This document shows positions 34,625 to 41,381 of a stretch of DNA of 56,525 bases, piece by piece. The stretch is taken from positions 1 through 56,525 of the forward strand of contig CANQFV010000015.1 of the NCBI GenBank assembly GCA_947599875.1. Direction: 5' to 3'. Source of the DNA: an uncultured Oscillospiraceae bacterium. GTDB taxonomy: Bacteria > Bacillota > Clostridia > Oscillospirales > Oscillospiraceae. The position numbers were made by a program, and so were the translations under genes. Below the pieces are notes generated by a model that worked only from the letters and a program-made list of their open reading frames with translations, made no database searches and was not told the DNA's origin. The stretch's first letter is position 1. The number at the start of each line of letters is the position of its first letter.

Positions 34625-35697
34625 CAGTTATACCTTCCTTTCTTCCACCTGATGAACAGGATGCCTCCGACTACCAGGATCACCACAACAATGATAATAA
34701 TAGGCACCAGGGGGCTTTCTCCTTTAGCGTCCGGCTCGGACGGTGTGGTCGGTTCCGTTGCCCCGGAGGGTGTGGTGTCGTCGGAAATGTCCGGCACATC
34801 GGGAACATCCGGGTCCACCGTACCCACGGGCGTGCCTGAACTACCCGTCCCATCAGGATCGTCAGGCTCATCGGAGGCGTTCGGGTTGTTGGGGTGCATG
34901 GATTCCTCCGGTATCTCCGGCTTCACCGGCGTGATCTCCACGATCTGCTCACCGTGGAAGATAGCCACATAGCGGATACGGTGGAGGTTTATTTTACTCA
35001 CCGTACCGATGTAATCTGCCGTGACCGTGTAGCCCTTGACGGAGCTTGTGGTCTTGGAGCCGGTGTAGGTGGCCGTTGCGGTGAAATGCCCGGAGGCGTC
35101 CTCTGTCCAGTTGACCGAATTGAGCGTCAGGGTGCTGCCGTTATCCTCTATGGACTTGGGGATGTAGGAGAGGTCCTGGTCGGTAAGGCCCGGATAGCTC
35201 CGGGTGACGGACAGGGACTTCGAGGACTTGCTGTACCCGGCAACCTCCACGTTGATGGACTCCAGACTCAGCTCCAAAACCCCGATAAAGCCGTCCTCCG
35301 TGATGAACTCCTTTGTCTGCGGGAGCAATCCGAGGACGGTGGCCATATCCTTGCTTTTACTGTCCACGGTGACAGTTTCGATGTGCTGGCGGCTCTCATT
35401 TTCGGGAAGCTCCTGCTTCAAAAGGTCCACCAGGGTGTAGGAGAAGCCGTCCTGCTCAAAGTCCGAACGCGGGATGCCGGCTGGGTCGTCCTCCGGGTCC
35501 AAATCGTACATCTTTCTTATCTCCGTCTTATCCTCGCTGGTAGTGACGGCGGTGGGATAGAACACCTTGATTTTCGGCGTGTCAGGCGGTTCGTCCGGCG
35601 TATCCGGCCCCTCGGCGAAGGCCACTGTGGACAGGCTGAAAACAAGGGTAAAGACGCACAACAGCATCATCGCCTTTTTTGCGGTTTTCCACTTCAT
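34624..35697 (-). CDS. Membrane-anchored extracellular stalk protein, ICE surface module
   Basis: A 357-residue protein. The start at ATG 35697 has GGAGG at good spacing. A signal peptide (1-28, ending TVAFAE) precedes a folded extracellular region (about 40-260, with KIKVFYPTAVTTSEDKTEIR and GYTVTADYIGTVSKINLHRI). Then comes an Asp/Pro/Thr-rich stalk (SDEPDDPDGTGSSGTPVGTV onward), a C-terminal membrane helix (PIIIIVVVILVVGGILFI) and RWKKGRYN. There is no LPxTG, so it is anchored by its own helix. Such proteins regularly precede the sortase in Tn1549-type elements. It may present or hold the adhesin at the membrane, which is inferred from context. Confidence 0.78.
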   Translation of the reverse strand: MKWKTAKKAMMLLCVFTLVFSLSTVAFAEGPDTPDEPPDTPKIKVFYPTAVTTSEDKTEIRKMYDLDPEDDPAGIPRSDFEQDGFSYTLVDLLKQELPENESRQHIETVTVDSKSKDMATVLGLLPQTKEFITEDGFIGVLELSLESINVEVAGYSKSSKSLSVTRSYPGLTDQDLSYIPKSIEDNGSTLTLNSVNWTEDASGHFTATATYTGSKTTSSVKGYTVTADYIGTVSKINLHRIRYVAIFHGEQIVEITPVKPEIPEESMHPNNPNASDEPDDPDGTGSSGTPVGTVDPDVPDVPDISDDTTPSGATEPTTPSEPDAKGESPLVPIIIIVVVILVVGGILFIRWKKGRYN

Positions 35698-35731
35698 TGT
35701 TTTTTCCTCCGTTCCTTTATTTTTGAGCATA

Positions 35732-35756
35732 AAAAATCCCCACGCTCCCGTGGGGT
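35732..35756 (-). terminator. Intrinsic terminator in the leader of the surface module
   Basis: CCCCACG-GGAG-CGTGGGG followed by ATTTTTT on the minus strand, 35 bases before the start of the stalk-protein gene. It would end parA-parB transcripts unless bypassed, and is the output part of the leader described next. Confidence 0.88.
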
Positions 35757-35955
35757 CAAACTCCGCTCCTGTTTGGTTTTCCGTGGTTACTTCATTCCGC
35801 TCACCTCCCGGAGTGTTACCCGCTGAGAAAAAGTCTACGCTTTCTTTTCAGCAGGTTATCTCCTGCCCTTTCAGCCGGTAACGGGGGGAGAGTGTGAGAG
35901 GGGGCGAGGCAAGTGCCTTTTCTGCCGGTCGGCAAAAGGCCCACTTCCCCCCAGG
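35757..35955 (-). promoter_or_regulatory. Structured leader with two-codon ORF ahead of the terminator (candidate attenuator)
   Basis: Between parB and the surface module lies about 200 bases without a gene. Minus-strand GTTACC-GG-CTGA (35882-35871) pairs with TCAG-CG-GGTAAC (35826-35815) and encloses two hairpins, one of them GCAGG-AGATAA-CCTGC. Next comes GGGAGGTG (35809-35802) and, six bases on, ATG AAG TAA (35795-35787), a two-codon frame. After that AACCACGG could pair with the terminator's right arm CGTGG as an antiterminator. Upstream another hairpin, GCCTTTT/AAAAGGC, lies at 35915-35940. I match it to no named riboswitch. Confidence 0.5.
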
Positions 35956-35960
35956 CGTCG

Positions 35961-36917
35961 CTACCGCGCCTCATTCTGCGCACGCTGACGTTCACGGACC
36001 CGCTTGTAGTAGTCCAGTGCTTTCACGACATAATCCTCCCTCTGCTGTGGTGACAGGCCAACGGGGATATACTGTCTCAGCCTGTCCGCCTGAAAACTGT
36101 ACTTTTCCCGCTGGTTGGGCTTTTCCTCCGACATGATGGACAGTATAACGTCGGGGTTGAGACGGCCTTCCCTTGAGAAGTCCTTCATTTTGATTGCCTG
36201 CGCCAGTGAAGGCGTGGCCTCGTCGTAGGATATGTTCTCCGCCAGAGACGATTGCTCGCTCTCCGTGAGATAAGAAAGCTCCACGGCGGGACGGAAAGCG
36301 ATTTTTCCCTCGTCCACAAGGTCAAGGAGCGGCGGGATAAGGTTGGTAAGACGAATATACCGGCGTACTTGCTCATAGCTATCACCCGTAGCTTTACCTA
36401 TTCGCGTGGATGTTAGCGCAGATTTCCCTGATAACTTCTCCACCAGTGGTGGAGAAGTCAAATCCGTCCTCTCTCCTTGCCTTTTCATGGCCTCCAGCTT
36501 CATCTTGTAAGCGTGGGCGCGTTCTGACGGAAGTACCTTCTCCCTTTGGAGGTTGGAATCCACCATGAGAATGGTGGATTCGTCATCGGTCAGCTCCCGC
36601 ACGATACACGGGACAGTCTCAAGCCCCGCCAGCTCGCTTGCCCGTTTCCTGCGGTGGCCGGACACCATCTGATAGGAGCCGTCCTCCAAGGGACGCACAA
36701 GCACGGGACTGAGGACACCGCGCTCTTTGACGCTCTCCACGAGATTTTCCATGTCCTCGTCCATGCGCACCTTGAAGGGGTGGTCGGGAAAGTCAGCGAT
36801 TTCCGTGACGGGAATATCCCGGAGGAATGTGCGTTTTGCCTTGTCCCGATCCTCCTGAGTGGAGAACAGGTCGTCAAATGCCTCTCTCAGTCCCAGGTCT
36901 ATCCCGTTCTTTTTCAA
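35961..36917 (-). CDS. parB: ParB-type partition protein
   Basis: A 318-residue DNA-binding protein of the ParB/Spo0J family. The N-terminal nuclease-like CTP-binding fold has DHPFKVRMDEDMENLVESVK, VLVRPLEDGSYQMVSGHRRK and RASELAGLETVPCIVRELTD; SGHRR is the family motif (about residue 85). The central helix-turn-helix is around GKSALTSTRIGKATGDSYEQ. TTG 36917 is the start, with GGAGGTG seven bases upstream, and overlaps the parA end by 44 bases. It should load onto a parS-like site of the ICE and work with ParA. I did not locate a clear parS. Confidence 0.9.
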   Translation of the reverse strand: MKKNGIDLGLREAFDDLFSTQEDRDKAKRTFLRDIPVTEIADFPDHPFKVRMDEDMENLVESVKERGVLSPVLVRPLEDGSYQMVSGHRRKRASELAGLETVPCIVRELTDDESTILMVDSNLQREKVLPSERAHAYKMKLEAMKRQGERTDLTSPPLVEKLSGKSALTSTRIGKATGDSYEQVRRYIRLTNLIPPLLDLVDEGKIAFRPAVELSYLTESEQSSLAENISYDEATPSLAQAIKMKDFSREGRLNPDVILSIMSEEKPNQREKYSFQADRLRQYIPVGLSPQQREDYVVKALDYYKRVRERQRAQNEAR

Positions 36918-37707
36918 GCTTCATCACCTCCTCCACCAGCGCGGTGTATGCCGCCGCAACCTTGCCCTTGCCGTCGTGGGCAAAGATGCTCTTACCCTCC
37001 ACACTGCACTCCGCCGCCCGGACGGAGAACGGTATCTCCGTGTCCAGCACCCGCAGGCCGCCGCCGATCTCCCGCAGAGACGAGATGATGTTTTTGGCGT
37101 TGTTTGTCCTGTTGTCCACCATCGTCAGCAGTATCCCGTCGATTTTCAGGCCGGGGTTGATGTTCCGACGTACCTTGGCAACGGAGCCCATGAGCTGTTG
37201 CAGGCCCTTGGTGGAGAGGTAGCTTGCCTGACAGGGGATAATGACGCTGTTTGCGGCGGCGAGGGCGTTGACGGTGAGAACATTGAGGGACGGCATACAG
37301 TCAATGAGGACGTAATCATATTCGTACTTCCTCTTGACCGCACCCAGCCAGCTTTTCATGGTGTACTCCCGGCAGAAGGCCGTCATAAGCCGCACCTCCA
37401 GACCGGCAAGGTCGATGTTGGCTGGCATCAGGTCCACGCCCTCAAGGTTTTTGATGATCCCCACGTCCAGAGACTTGAAATCTCCCACGTCCACAATCGT
37501 CTGCATCACGTCGGCAAGGGTGTTATCCAGCTCATCGGGCCGTTTGATACCCATGCTCACCGTGAGGCTGGCTTGGGGATCGGCGTCCACCAGGAGGACT
37601 TTATAGCCCTTCTGCGCGAGGCCCACGCCGAGATTTAGCGTGGTTGTCGTCTTGCCAACGCCGCCCTTTTGGTTGGTGACGGCAATGACTTTACACTTGT
37701 TGTCCAT
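36874..37707 (-). CDS. parA: ParA-type partition ATPase
   Basis: A 277-residue deviant Walker ATPase. Residues 8-18 give the KGGVGKTTTTLNLG motif, followed by VLLVDADPQASLTVSMG (Walker A') and YDYVLIDCMPSLNVLTVNAL. Length and motifs match the ParA/Soj family. The start at ATG 37707 has AAGGAGG upstream; an open upstream extension has no ribosome site. Overlap with parB shows one operon. In an ICE, ParA-ParB usually stabilises the excised form or modulates transfer genes. This is the second partition system on the element, beside the actin-type pair at 6.9-8.1 kb. Confidence 0.93.
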   Translation of the reverse strand: MDNKCKVIAVTNQKGGVGKTTTTLNLGVGLAQKGYKVLLVDADPQASLTVSMGIKRPDELDNTLADVMQTIVDVGDFKSLDVGIIKNLEGVDLMPANIDLAGLEVRLMTAFCREYTMKSWLGAVKRKYEYDYVLIDCMPSLNVLTVNALAAANSVIIPCQASYLSTKGLQQLMGSVAKVRRNINPGLKIDGILLTMVDNRTNNAKNIISSLREIGGGLRVLDTEIPFSVRAAECSVEGKSIFAHDGKGKVAAAYTALVEEVMKLEKERDRPGTERGI

Positions 37708-37780
37708 GTTTTTTCCTCCTTCCTCATAAAATACCGCCTTACGGCGAGGCGAATATGTATGTGGGCCGCCGGCCCACGGG

Positions 37781-38167
37781 TCAGCTCTGATCGTCGATCT
37801 CAAAATACAGTTCGGACGCGCCACGGTCATAGAGGTACTCGTTCGTCTCGGTCATAAACTCGTCCACGAACATCCTGAGAAGCGTGGGGCGGGCCTTGTA
37901 TTCCTCGACTTTGCCGGGGACAGCCATGTCGCAGAGGGCATAGAGGCCCCGAATCATACCAACGGCGTCGTCCACATCGTCGCAGTCGCCACGGTCAAGG
38001 AGCCGCAACAGCGCGCTCTCGAAGCACCGGGCGGTGCGGACATCCATCACGTCCAGCATGGCCTCCCAAAGCTCCTCCGCGCACTCGTAGGCCGTATGCC
38101 GCACCTCGTCCGCGATCTTGCGTTGCTTCTTCTTGGATTCGGGGAATCTGACTTTGATTTTTACCAT
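37781..38167 (-). CDS. Conserved ICE protein at the attachment-site end, unknown function
   Basis: A 128-residue protein starting MVKIKVRFPESKKKQRKIAD, then helical with ECAEELWEAMLDVMDVRTAR and a C-terminus ETNEYLYDRGASELYFEIDD. AAGGAGG lies nine bases before ATG 38167. It is the first gene inside the tRNA end, upstream of parA, and a terminator lies just before its ribosome site. The basic first 20 residues and a helical body could bind nucleic acid, but no motif proves it. No function is known to me. Confidence 0.65.
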   Translation of the reverse strand: MVKIKVRFPESKKKQRKIADEVRHTAYECAEELWEAMLDVMDVRTARCFESALLRLLDRGDCDDVDDAVGMIRGLYALCDMAVPGKVEEYKARPTLLRMFVDEFMTETNEYLYDRGASELYFEIDDQS

Positions 38168-38187
38168 TTTGAAAACCTCCTTGAAAT

Positions 38188-38216
38188 ACAAAAAGCCGGC
38201 CCTGTTCGGACCGGCT
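38188..38216 (-). terminator. Intrinsic terminator between tRNA-Arg and the first ICE gene
   Basis: On the minus strand AGCCGGTCC-GAACA-GGGCCGGCT is followed by TTTTTG. It lies 21 bases before ATG 38167 with the ribosome site in between. It should stop transcripts that run from the tRNA promoter into the ICE. Confidence 0.85.
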
Positions 38217-38264
38217 GAATATGTCATATGCACTGTTGAAATTGTTTGTACTGGCGTCATCCGC

Positions 38265-38590
38265 CTGGGAAATTAGCAGTTTTTTGAGGGTTCTAAACCT
38301 TAAATTAGCTGGAGGCCCCTTTTCGGGCCGAAAAATCCCCCATTCCTGCTAATTTGATTAGCAGAAAGTAAAATGTTGGGTTCTCCTGGCAAGGGTGACA
38401 TACCTTGAACCTGCACAATCCTCATCTGAGGCGGACTACTTTTGCTAATTGAAGTGCAAAGCGGCATATAGCTTGGTGTACGAAAAAAGCCGTGTTTGCA
38501 CAAAGGACGATTTTCGTCAGGGCAAACAAAAAAACACCGGTTTTTGTGTGCTTTCTGACGAAAACAGGGGCAAAAATCGGTGTTTTTCGG
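38265..38590. other. ICE terminal region with repeated TTAGCA motifs, no gene
   Basis: No convincing gene is present between 38,217 and the tRNA. AATTAGCAG occurs at 38,271, AATTAGCTG at 38,303, an inverted pair CTGCTAA-TTTGA-TTAGCAG at 38,346-38,364 and TGCTAATT at 38,443-38,450. The spacing and end position fit arm-type binding sites for an integrase or excisionase. A 98-residue frame on the minus strand here has no ribosome site or family pattern. Confidence 0.5.
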
Positions 38591-38667
38591 TGGCACCCTT
38601 GACGCGATTCGAACGCGTGGCCTTTCGCTTAGGAGGCGAACGCTCTATCCTGCTGAGCTACAAGGGC
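38591..38667 (-). tRNA. tRNA-Arg (anticodon CCT)
   Basis: Read on the minus strand the 77 bases fold as a cloverleaf: acceptor GCCCTTG with CAAGGGT (the first pair is G-U), D arm around TAGCTCAGCAGGATAGAGC, anticodon stem TTCGC/GCGAA with loop CTCCTAA (anticodon CCT), and T arm ACGCG-TTCGAAT-CGCGT. The 3' CCA is encoded. It lies at the inner edge of the ICE and has no promoter of its own within 52 bases; the nearest promoter is in front of the partial copy. It reads AGG codons. Confidence 0.95.
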
Positions 38668-38719
38668 ATATTCGATTTTTTGTGGGTTCGGAGCTTTCCG
38701 GGAAGCGGCCAGGCTGTTT

Positions 38720-38759
38720 CTTAGGAGGCGAACGCTCTATCCTGCTGAGCTACAAGGGC
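38720..38759 (-). repeat. Exact 40-bp copy of the 5' half of tRNA-Arg(CCT)
   Basis: This stretch is identical to 38,628-38,667: the tRNA from its first base to just past the anticodon. It stands 52 bases upstream of the intact gene in the direction of transcription and cannot fold as a tRNA alone. It is either the disrupted original gene (an attachment-site half) or a tandem partial duplication. Confidence 0.9.
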
Positions 38760-38773
38760 GTGGAACGTCCTTT

Positions 38774-38802
38774 ATTGTACCCGCAATTCCCGCGGTTGTC
38801 AA
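38774..38802 (-). promoter_or_regulatory. tRNA promoter
   Basis: TTGACA (38,802-38,797) and TACAAT (38,779-38,774) have a 17-bp spacer on the minus strand. Transcription starts just before the half tRNA at 38,759 and must run about 90 bases further to reach the intact tRNA. The position argues that the half copy marks the original chromosomal gene. Confidence 0.82.
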
Positions 38803-38865
38803 GAGTCACAGTTGGAAAAAACGGAGAAGGGCGGCGTTGTGCATCCCCGGCAGCCGGTGTTACAC

Positions 38866-38934
38866 GGGGACGGTTCCTTGGTCACACCAGTGTGCGCACT
38901 GGTGGTACAAAGAAACCGTCCCCGCTGTCCCACC
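38866..38934. repeat. GGGGACGGTT palindrome (REP-like)
   Basis: A long imperfect palindrome: CGGGGACGGTTCCTT facing AAGAAACCGTCCCCG around CACCAGTGTGCGCACTGGTG. The same outer arms with different inner arms occur at 47,047, 51,174, 55,398, 55,983, 56,104 and 56,203. The form resembles REP sequences moved by RAYT (IS200-like) transposases; none is encoded here. Confidence 0.8.
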
Positions 38935-38965
38935 TTCGTCGTCGCGGAAGTCGCGATAGCTCCCC

Positions 38966-39036
38966 GTCACGCAAGCGTGACGGCTCACTCGCAGACTTCG
39001 CTCCTCCTCTCCCCACGCAATCACGATTGCGTGGGG
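38966..39036. repeat. Two unique palindromes in the first intergenic island
   Basis: GTCACGCAAGCGTGAC (38,966-38,981) and a 26-base palindrome CCCCACGCAAT...ATTGCGTGGGG (39,011-39,036) lie between the REP and the family A element. They are absent from the other islands, so they are probably a separate small insertion. Confidence 0.6.
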
Positions 39037-39100
39037 CCCCGGTAACGCCGGGTGAAAGCCCCCGGTCAACGGAGAACGCCCCGACCCGCCCCCTCATTCA

Positions 39101-39304
39101 ATATTTTTTCCAAGGACATGTGCCTTGGAAAAAATCCCTCTTGCCGCGCAAGTGTGCGGCCCTCCGGGCCGTGCGCACAGCGCGGCAGCAGGGAATATGC
39201 CCGTGAATTCCGCAGAATTCATGGGCATATTCCCGCACGCATCTCTTTTGGCAGGAAAAGGCTGAGGGGTTCTCGTCAGAGAACCCCTCACGCCTTTTTC
39301 GCCA
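39101..39304 (-). repeat. Family A 3'-end element, copy 1 (after GH105 gene)
   Basis: It runs from six bases past the GH105 stop. In the direction of that gene: hairpin 1 at 39,304-39,250 (inner stem GGCGTGAGGGG/CCCCTCAGCC, loop TGAC), hairpin 2 at 39,234-39,191 (GAATATGCCC/GGGCATATTC around the conserved core GAATTCTGCGGAATTC), hairpin 3 at 39,186-39,143 (GCCGCG/CGCGGC) and hairpin 4 at 39,134-39,104 (CCAAGG/CCTTGG flanked by A6/T6), then ATATTGAATG. GGGGCGTTCTCCGTTGACCG follows and leads to the REP. Confidence 0.85.
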
Positions 39305-39310
39305 GTAACT

Positions 39311-40453
39311 TTACTCCTCGTCCAGCTCCCGGCTGAGCAGATGCTCCGTGTAGCACATGAGGAAGGGCGCCACACCCTTGGCGTCGTTCTCCACGATGGG
39401 CTCGGAGATATAATACTCGTAGGAGCCGTCCCGGCGGCGGTTATTCTCCGGGCCAAGGCCGGCCACCAGGCAGATGCCGCCCAGATTCAGCTTGCCGTCC
39501 CGCTCGGTGAGATACCGGTCGCAGATGGAGCGGAAGATGGCCTCGCCCCTGGGGCAGCAGCCGTACTCCAAGATCCCCAGACGTGCGCCCTTCAGGAAGA
39601 AGTAGGCCACCATCGCGCTGCCGGAGGTCTCCGGGTAATTCCCCTCCCGGCCCACCTGATTGGGCACCTGGTAGAGCATCCCGGTGTTGGTGTCGATATA
39701 GGGGATGAGATTCTGGGCCAGCTCCCGGGCGATGGCGATCATCTCGTTCTTAAAGTCGTCGTGGCCGGGGGCCAGGTAGCTGATCACATCCACCAGCGCC
39801 GCGGCGTACCAGCCCAGGGACCGGAGCCAGGGGTTCTTGGACTTACCGTCCTCCCCCGCCCAGAAGGCCTTGCCGCTGGCGTCATAGCCGTGCCGGTAAA
39901 GGCCCGTGTCGGGATCCAGCATCTTCTCATGCACGGTGCGGAACTGCCGGAGGATATCCTCATACCCCGCGCAGTTTTCAAACTCCGTGGTGTAGCGGGT
40001 GTAAAAGACCTGAGCCATATACAGCCCGTCCAGCCACACCTGGTTGGGGTAGATGGCCTTGTGCCAGAAATTCCCCTCGTGGGTGCGGGGCTGGCGGAGC
40101 AGCTGTCCGTGGAGGATCTCAATGGCCTTCCTGTACTTCTCCTTGCCGGTAGCGGCGTACAGGTCAAAGAGTACCCGCCCCTCGCAGATGTTGTCCAGGT
40201 TGTAATCCTCCTCGCTGTAGCCCAGCAGGGTGCCGTCGTCGTGGACATAGAAGTCGATGAAGTTGTCCACGAAGTCAAAATACCGCTTCTCCCCGGTGAT
40301 GTTGTACAGGTTGAGCAGGGAGATCATCATGCAGCCGTCGATATAGTTCCAGCCGTTGATCTTCCCCTCCTTGATCTTCTCGATGTTCCAAAGGGGCGTG
40401 CTGGGGGTGGAGTCCGCCATAACGCGCTCCACATAGCGTTCAATGGTGTTCAT
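39311..40453 (-). CDS. GH105 unsaturated rhamnogalacturonyl / glucuronyl hydrolase
   Basis: A 380-residue alpha6/alpha6-barrel enzyme of the YteR/RhiN type. It removes the unsaturated uronic acid from oligomers left by pectate or rhamnogalacturonan lyases. The catalytic Asp142 lies in YPNQVWLDGLYMA, equivalent to Asp143 of YteR. Other family regions are GYSEEDYNLDNICEGRVLFD and SLGWYAAALVDVISYLAPGH. There is no signal peptide, so it acts on imported oligomers. GGAGG precedes ATG 40453. It is the last gene of the pectin operon after kduI, and the family A element starts right behind its stop. Confidence 0.93.
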   Translation of the reverse strand: MNTIERYVERVMADSTPSTPLWNIEKIKEGKINGWNYIDGCMMISLLNLYNITGEKRYFDFVDNFIDFYVHDDGTLLGYSEEDYNLDNICEGRVLFDLYAATGKEKYRKAIEILHGQLLRQPRTHEGNFWHKAIYPNQVWLDGLYMAQVFYTRYTTEFENCAGYEDILRQFRTVHEKMLDPDTGLYRHGYDASGKAFWAGEDGKSKNPWLRSLGWYAAALVDVISYLAPGHDDFKNEMIAIARELAQNLIPYIDTNTGMLYQVPNQVGREGNYPETSGSAMVAYFFLKGARLGILEYGCCPRGEAIFRSICDRYLTERDGKLNLGGICLVAGLGPENNRRRDGSYEYYISEPIVENDAKGVAPFLMCYTEHLLSRELDEE

Positions 40454-40484
40454 ATAAAATCCTCCAAGCGTTCTTGCAAAACAA

Positions 40485-41327
40485 TTATTTCAGATTCTGG
40501 GTGGGGATCCCGTCCATGTCGTCAAAGTCCTGATTCTCGCCGCACATGCCCCAGATAAAGGTGTAGTTGGCGGTGCCCACGCCGGAGTGGATCGACCAGC
40601 TGGGGGAGATGACGGCCTCCTCATTGTGCATCACCAGGTGGCGGGTCTCCTGGGGCTGGCCCATCATGTGGAAGACGCACTGATCCGGGGCCACCTCGAA
40701 GTACATGTACACCTCCATGCGCCGCTCGTGGGTGTGACTGGGCATGGTGTTCCACACGTTGCCCGGCAGGAGGGCGGTCATGCCCATGCTCAGCTGGCAG
40801 CTCTCGCACACGGCGGGGTGGATGTACTGGCGCAGGATGCGCTCATTCACCGTTTCCTGGCTGCCCAGGTGGTTGTAGCGGGCCTTCTCCATCGGGATGA
40901 GGACGGTGGGGCAGGTGCGGTGGGCGGGGCTGGAATTCACATAGAACTTGGCGGGGTTGGCCTTGTCCTCGCTCTTAAAGACCAGCTCCTTGGTGCCCAT
41001 GCCCACATAGATGCCGTCCTTGGCGCCCACGCGGTATTCCGTGCCGTCCAGCACCATGACCCCGGGGCCGCCGATGTTGATGGCGCCCAGCTCCCGGCGC
41101 TCCAGGAAGTAGGGGGCCGCCAGCTCCTTAAAGGAGCCAAGTACCAGCTCCTCCTCCACCGGCATGATGCCGCCGGCGATGATCCTGTCCTGGTGGGAGT
41201 AGGTCAGGTTGATGGAGTCCGGCTCAAAGATGTGGGAGATGTGATAGTGCCGGCGCAGCTCCTGCGTGGTGTAGTGCTTGGAATCCTCCGGGTGATTGGC
41301 GTAACGCACGTCAAAATTGATGTTCAT
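40485..41327 (-). CDS. kduI: 5-dehydro-4-deoxy-D-glucuronate isomerase (KduI)
   Basis: A 280-residue cupin-fold zinc isomerase that converts 4-deoxy-L-threo-5-hexosulose uronate to 3-deoxy-D-glycero-2,5-hexodiulosonate, a central step of pectin catabolism. The zinc site is visible as PSHTHERRMEVYMYFE (about residue 190, His-x-His and Glu) and SWSIHSGVGTANYTFIWG (about residue 245, His). Full length and the start MNINFDVRYANHPEDSKHYT match the family. It lies between the TIM-barrel isomerase and GH105, whose product it uses. The ribosome site AGGAGG is close to ATG 41327. Confidence 0.95.
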   Translation of the reverse strand: MNINFDVRYANHPEDSKHYTTQELRRHYHISHIFEPDSINLTYSHQDRIIAGGIMPVEEELVLGSFKELAAPYFLERRELGAINIGGPGVMVLDGTEYRVGAKDGIYVGMGTKELVFKSEDKANPAKFYVNSSPAHRTCPTVLIPMEKARYNHLGSQETVNERILRQYIHPAVCESCQLSMGMTALLPGNVWNTMPSHTHERRMEVYMYFEVAPDQCVFHMMGQPQETRHLVMHNEEAVISPSWSIHSGVGTANYTFIWGMCGENQDFDDMDGIPTQNLK

Positions 41328-41381
41328 ATGCTTCCTCCTGTATATATGGTTATTTCAATGATTTCCTGTTGCTTGTGGGTC

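Larger units (their letters stand above)
1..38719. mobile_element. Integrative conjugative element (Tn1549/CTn-like), left end outside window
   Basis: All ICE genes run on the minus strand and form the recognised modules of a Tn1549-type element: TrbL/Maff2/VirD4/PcfB/MOBP relaxase/MobC, ParM-ParR, TOPRIM protein, giant methylase-helicase, SpaA adhesin with sortase, and ParA-ParB. The right boundary is inferred from the tRNA-Arg at 38,591 and its 40-bp partial copy at 38,720-38,759. No integrase, VirB4 or NlpC/P60 transfer hydrolase is seen, so these should lie left of base 1. No antibiotic resistance gene is visible in this part. Confidence 0.85.

Noticed and set aside
38300-38596. 98-residue minus-strand frame between the ICE genes and tRNA-Arg
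   Set aside because: It begins inside the tRNA edge, lacks a ribosome site and overlaps the TTAGCA repeats; it looks like an attachment region, not a gene.
38720-38759. A second functional tRNA gene
   Set aside because: Only the 5' half is present; there is no T arm, acceptor 3' strand or CCA.
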